Assembly (NCBI GenBank): GCA_034509925.1
Contig: CM067527.1
Span: 3,484,501-3,548,500 of the forward strand
DNA length: 64,000 nucleotides
Direction of reading: 5' to 3'
Origin: Hirudinaria manillensis
Lineage: Eukaryota > Annelida > Clitellata > Hirudinida > Hirudinidae
Shown: piece after piece, positions 58,701 through 64,000 of the stretch
Layout: every line of letters begins with the position of its first letter
Numbering within the stretch: the stretch's first letter is position 1
Notes under the pieces: generated by a model
What the model saw: the letters and a program-made list of their open reading frames with translations, nothing else
The model's database searches: none
Told to the model about the DNA's origin: nothing
Translations under genes and position numbers: made by a program

Positions 58701-61700
58701 CAAGACTAAAAATAGCAATGGATGAAACAAACTCTTGATATGAACGAATTTACTCATTTACTTTTAGTATGTTATTACTTCAAATTTATTATAAGTCATT
58801 ATCAATTTGCATGAATAATTACAAGACTAAAAAATAGCAATGGATGAAACAAACTCTTGCAACTTATAGAATTACAATGAAGGCTTTGCTGAATCAAAGA
58901 GAAACCAAAGAAATTATGCTGAAGTCAGTGATCATTATCAAAAATAAGTTCCTGTAACCCATCAAATTTAATATGGTATATCTATTAAAAATTAAGTCAG
59001 TTAAATATAAGTAACGTCAGTTAAATATAAGTAACGTCAGGATTATGTTTATCAAAGTACAAATCAACTAGTAAGATGTTAAAGTACCAAAAAGTACCAG
59101 CTGAAGCTTTCAATGTTGTCTGTCAAGTTTACCTTTAGAGTTACATTTTCTTTTAGCTATTCTAACAACTTATGTTAATCAGTCCAATAACAAGGTGAAA
59201 TATTAAAGTAAAGACAAACTAAACACCCTACATTACATATGGCAACAAAGAAACAAATAAACAGATCTTTGTAATAAACATCACGTATCCCATACGTCCA
59301 AACTGCCATTGAGCAATGGCGAAAATTGCAATAAAGAATATTTTTCCTTTCAATGTTATACTCTATAAAATTGACAAGTGGAGTTCATTTTGCAATTACC
59401 AAAAAAGATCTTGTTCAAAGAAGTGGCACTATCCTTTTGCAAAGAAACCACTACAAAGGCAAGACCTGGAGGATATAAGGCATCAATTCTGATTTACCTT
59501 TATGATTATTAAATTTGACTATTTTACCAAATATATCACTTATATTGATTAATTGAGGATTTATAAATCATTTACAAGTTTCTAACTTCTAATTGTATGA
59601 AATCACAAGGATCATTATCAAAATTTATAAAATTAGTGGCCAATCCATAGGCTCTTTAGTAGCCAAAGAAAGTATTGATCAATAATTAGATCAAATTTGT
59701 ACCACAAAAAATAGCTCATGGGATCAGTGACAAATATCAGGTTTAACATCAGATCTTTCAATTTAGAAATATGGGTAAATGTAGATTTTTAGTGCCACAT
59801 AAAGTGTCCCATAAAGACATTTAATGGCAGTATTTTAAACAAATATCCAATTACACATTAAGATTCTGAATTCTAAATGTCAGAAATTAAATCAAATTAA
59901 CACCGAATGACTTTAGAAAAGTTCATTAACTGGCAAGTAAATTACAAGATTTCCCCGAATATTCATTGCCTTTTTTTAGTATGGCCTGGATATAAATATG
60001 TATATATGTAAATGGTAAAACCCTAAACTACCCTGTAATTATTTCTTAGCCTCCAGAAGGCTCTTAGCCTTATAACTGACCCTCCAGAAAAGTCATTGCA
60101 AAAGTGCCCCATTAAAGAAAATCTAATCCCTTTACATGCTTCTAACGTTTCATGGTTTGGAAAATGAATTCAACAAAAAGCAAGCTTGCAAGTCATATAA
60201 AGAGGTATTTAAAAATAACTATTTTAGTGTAAAGTAGCAAAATTATCCAGTCAGATTCTAAGGTGGGCTGAGCATGGCTACAATGGTTATTAGAAATTAA
60301 AGCTAGGAACATTAATAAGACATCACTCTTCGAAACCACTATAAATTACTATTAGGGTCAAAGCTTTTGATGAACTAGAAGCATTTTGCAAATCAAAAAC
60401 AAAAAGAAATGGAAAACCCGGTCAACGCAACGATTCAGTTCTTCCCTGCTTCTTGTGGACATGGAGTCAGATCACCTCCATTAAAATAAATACTATAATC
60501 TTGAAGATTCAACTCAGCAGTAGAAACTTAATCTCAACCTTGATGCCACTTTACACAACTTTATGTTTTCTTGAACAAAAAAATGGAAAAGGCTAAGACA
60601 CCATAAGGTGACACTGCACAAAAAGGGACACTCTCAAATTAAGAACACCAAATTGGGTTTTGTTATAAAATAAGGGCTACAGAAGCAAAATATTATTTGA
60701 TAGGTGGAATAACTTTCACAAGAGTTTTTTTAACTGAATCAAAGCTTATGCAACTCATAGTTACATTTTTTCCAGTCTGCTTTTCTTTTTACTTAGTGAA
60801 AGATGAAATAACTTTGTATATTGGTTCTTGTGATTTCAATATAATGCAGTACCATGTGACAAATCTCAGCATTGCACAAGGATATCACATACTGGCTTAG
60901 GCATGAAAGCCATGGTTTAGCCATGGTTAATCAACAAAGTAATTTAGCCATGAAAGCAATTACATAATTTCTTATTTCAAATAGAAGATAACCTTAAATC
61001 TAAGGTTCCATTTAGTTAAGAATTCAACTAGCATCTAACCTGAGATTGTAAAGCCTTTTAACAGTATAGGCTTTTTCCATAAAATTTGTTGAAGACTTGT
61101 ACAATATGAGGAGTTTGACACACTCCTCCTCTGGCACATTCTGTCCATCAGGCACATCAGCTAGACGAAAATGCTGCTCTCAATGAAGCATTTCAAGGCT
61201 ATTTGTTAGGTTCCTCTTGATAATGTTGGGTGATGGCTAAATGCCATATCACTGGAGGCACCTTTTCAATACCTGACGCATCTCTAATCCTATTGCTAAT
61301 GCAGGTGGGTTTTGTTATCTCAACAGGTTCAATTCCAAATGGTACTATGATCATATAGAACTTAGTGCAGCTTACACCAGCAACATGAATTATATGCAAG
61401 TAATGATAAATTTTGTATTGTATTGCATTACACTATATTATGTTATATTATCCTACCAGTGGATGAAATAAAGCCTGCAATTTGCTCAGGCAACCAGTTG
61501 AGGTTGAGAGATTTCCAATTGGAAAGGATGTCCTTGAGTCTCTCCATTGATGGACTTGACTGCAGATTCTTGGAGCCCAAGATGCCAGAGAAGCTCAGAG
61601 CCATCTTCAATTCTTCTGAAGGCTGTCAACAATGAAATACACCGCAATGAAATAATTTTATCAAAATAAACATATTATTACTGTCAAAGTCATATTCAAT

Positions 61701-63538
61701 AGATGGTGGGGATGATGACATAGCTTGGTCTACCCAGCTCTTGAAAATAAATTTTTTGACATTTTTGTTTTGTGGGCTTATCAGGTAATATTATTTCAAA
61801 TAACCTTTTTGTTTTTTTGAATTTTCATAGTTTGCTATGTGAGTTGTGCAAGAAATATTACATACCCCATGATCATTTTGTAGGCTTACATTAGTTAAAT
61901 GCATCAGAAGACAAATATTAAAATTCACTTTGTTCCACATCTGGGCCTGGGTAGTGTTGGACCCTCTGAATCCAAATGAATCCATAAGTGAACCCTTGGA
62001 AGCATTAGATTTTCTTTTGTTCTTCCAGCTGACGCTGCTGTCATTATGCCCATGATAGTTATATTCTGAGAGCATTGCCATGGTGTTCAGCAACTCTTTA
62101 GCTGCCAATGTTTGCAACATTTAAATTGGCATTTTTGGAAAATTGATGATAATAATCCACACCATTACAAAGTGGTGGTAGTTTCATTATAAAAGTGAAA
62201 GCTTTAATATTAACACACAAAGAAAACTATTATAAAAATGAATTTTGAACGATTTATAAAAGCTTATAAAGGATTTAAACGATCTCCACCATCTGACTTA
62301 TCAGAGAGCAGCAAATTGAAGTTGAATGTGTAATACTGTTCAATTGATCTTGACAATTTGACTATCTTTACCCTGTATACAAAGCATCAAAGAGTTACTA
62401 CAATGCAGTCAATCATTACTTCACCTCTGCAACCTTATTCCATCTAAGAGTCCACTCTTGAGCTTTTTGAAAAGTTTGTCCATTTCAGGTGGAAGTGAGG
62501 AGCTGGCGCCTAGATAACACGTGGAAACAATAACTTTTAATATTTCAATCATTTTAATAAACCTTTAATATAATTTTGCTTCCAAATCACCTGTAATGTG
62601 TGCAGTGATGGGCATGAAGTAAAGAGGTGTTTTGTTCAAAGTCCAGTTTTTTGACAGGAATTTCAGGTTATTAACTGTGAGGTCACAGAACATTTGGAGG
62701 TCATAACCGAGGTAACAGGACTGCTTTTCTAAGATCTGACAGTAAGAGAAATAGTGCATAGAATCTGTTAAATTTGTGAGACGGAAAAAGTTGTTACTCT
62801 TGGCACAAAGATGATATTTTGTCTCATAAGAGTGTACATCTGAGATGTGTAGAAGATATTGGATGAGCTGTAACTACTGGGGGTCCTTGGTGGTGAATTT
62901 TTCGATTTGTCAAGAGCCAGGAAAAGGTTTTCTTTTGTGTTACATGCTGTTGATGTTCATAAGAGACTAACATTGATCACATTTGGCTTTCATGGTTAAA
63001 ACTATTTTCATTTAATTTATTTTTTAATTAACGACAAGTGAACCAATAACCACTACTCAGCACGCAAAGTGAGGCTTCGATCCTTAACTAACCCAAAGAA
63101 GTGAAGAAATGATGAAGAACATCATCAGAGAAAACACAGACGTTTGACCCAAGATCAGCAATAAGTTGGCAGTCGATGCCATTTTTCTTGAGCAATGTTT
63201 GGATCAGCTTGTTCTCAACTAGCACTACCGCTGTAAACAATGAAAGCAACCACCAATCAATCAGTTGAATTCAATCAGTTATCAAAACCTGCTGTAACAC
63301 ACAACTGCCACCCATTGAATAATTGATTTTTCGCAGCGATCCAAATAAATCTATTGCTGTATAAAAAAACGATCGATGCTAGATTACATTTTTTTTATTA
63401 AGTTCACTACAATAAGCAAGCCCATTATCATCTTTGACTATATTAACAGCTACCATGTATTTCTCCACCACTGGAAAACTTTTCCCTAATTGAACTAGAC
63501 AGTTTTAGAGGGTCAATGTCCTTTGGTCGAAGATATCC
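55800..63538 (-). CDS. PHKA: Phosphorylase kinase regulatory subunit, alpha-type, C-terminal part (N-terminus off window)
   Basis: Eighteen exons in phase give the last 813 residues: 63538-63454, 63230-63093, 62946-62798, 62735-62591, 62509-62425, 62372-62290, 62101-61929, 61622-61457, 61160-61040, 58585-58271, 58138-58060, 57873-57744, 57382-57278, 57137-57100, 56851-56726, 56567-56514, 56323-56117, 56042-55800. The complex phosphorylates glycogen phosphorylase; alpha and beta subunits restrain the gamma kinase. Blocks in family order include GYLRPKDIDPL, WYPPDW, LLIYVWMV, LSPYELKCFVELIL, KRRCLDGVLMRLPNEF, LLNLVVEAIFLLSRM and FYDSAPTGEFGTMAF. The last block and KRRCLDG fit alpha better than beta. 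The C-terminus ends KQQAML and lacks the CaaX cysteine of alpha and beta subunits. The glucoamylase-like domain must lie beyond 64000. Middle exons diverge from the mammalian sequence, and exon edges near 62101 and 62290 are the least certain. Confidence 0.88.
58616..58858. repeat. Recent 121-bp tandem duplication in a PHKA intron
   Basis: 58616-58736 and 58737-58858 are almost identical, differing by one substitution and one extra A. They lie in the 2.45-kb intron between 61040 and 58585. Confidence 0.95.
58996..59041. repeat. 20-bp tandem repeat (GTCAGTTAAATATAAGTAAC)
   Basis: Two exact copies and the start of a third, in the same intron. Confidence 0.9.
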
Positions 63539-64000
63539 CTGATATTAAAAGAGGAACCAATGACAATTTCCTGAGTATGTAGCATTTGACTGTCATTGAC
63601 GTACAAATGTTCCGTTAAATTATAACTGATACCCACAAAAGAGATGAGGCACATGGTGATGAAGAGAGATGTGCAAGTGTAAAAAGTGAAGCTGCTGTCT
63701 GAACCAGGTCCTCGCCTTAGCATCTAAACTCGAGAATAACCAATAGCTAATAATAATTAACAATCAATCAGAAGTCAGATAAGTTTCAAAATACTTGGCT
63801 AAATTCTTCATGGGATGCACAAAAATGTTGGCTCACAAGAATTCTGTACTCCTGAGCCTACCAAAGGCAAATTACAACTTCAGTATTGATATCAGTCTGA
63901 TATTCCTTAAAGTATGGTTATGAAGCTCACAACTGTTATAAGCTTATTAACAACAAGAGACACATATCTGATCATCATTATCTCCTGGCAATCCCATCCT
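63539..64000. other. Right edge, probable PHKA intron
   Basis: The next upstream exon of the gene should begin in the minus direction beyond a phase-0 acceptor at 63539. No matching segment was recognised here, so the intron probably continues past the window. The 72-codon minus frame at 63505-63723 crosses the acceptor and is not an exon. Confidence 0.4.

Larger units (their letters stand above)
58586..61039. other. Large PHKA intron
   Basis: AT-rich intron holding the two tandem duplications. No exon-like segment is needed, because the flanking exons join in phase 2 to give LYNLSFLKLCGRG, collinear with the family. Confidence 0.6.

Noticed and set aside
55800..63538. First thought that this was an adaptor-complex, HEAT-repeat or EPG5-like autophagy protein
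   Set aside because: The collinear blocks KRRCLDG, LLNLVVEAI and FYDSAPTGEFGTM, plus the GYLRPKDIDPL region, fit phosphorylase kinase regulatory subunits far better.

Overview
The window is nuclear DNA of an intron-rich animal. It is AT-rich, the exons are more GC-rich than their surroundings, and GT-AG introns of tens to hundreds of bases interrupt nearly every gene. A secreted antistasin-family protein (a family first described in leeches), conserved one-to-one orthologues with dense introns, and very abundant GAT/ATC and GGAT-type microsatellites suggest a lophotrochozoan, possibly an annelid or leech. The taxon is inference; nothing in the window fixes the species.

Layout, left to right. 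1-2500: tandem repeat cluster and AT-rich spacer. 2583-5267 (+): nine-exon secreted antistasin-like gene. 6197-8255 (+): RING/B-box (TRIM-like) gene. 8400-12300: AT-rich spacer with GAT/ATC microsatellites. 12317-20667 (+): complete 23-exon dihydropyrimidine dehydrogenase gene. 21212-23821 (-): likely two-exon gene for an unrecognised single-pass membrane protein. About 23.8-39.6 kb: gene-poor stretch full of microsatellites and minisatellites. 39604-43370 (-): KDM4-type JmjN/JmjC histone demethylase without visible reader domains. 44529-47124 (-): COPS5 (CSN5), with a spliced 43-residue membrane micro-ORF just upstream on the same strand (47231-47419). 48572-52307 (+): TOM1 (VHS-GAT adaptor). 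53797-55330 (+): DCTN3 (dynactin p24). 55800 to the right edge (-): C-terminal 18 exons of a phosphorylase kinase regulatory alpha-type subunit, whose N-terminal part lies outside.

The genes do not form one pathway. They cover pyrimidine breakdown, chromatin demethylation, cullin deneddylation, endosomal sorting, dynein-dynactin transport and glycogen breakdown control, plus two lineage-type genes. I built the exon models by hand from splice signals, reading-frame phase and remembered family proteins, and no search was run. The summed exon lengths stay in frame through each model. The best leads for something undescribed are the 43-residue membrane peptide sharing a probable transcript with COPS5, the 21-24 kb membrane protein, and the alternating two-module antistasin-like protein with one missing cysteine.
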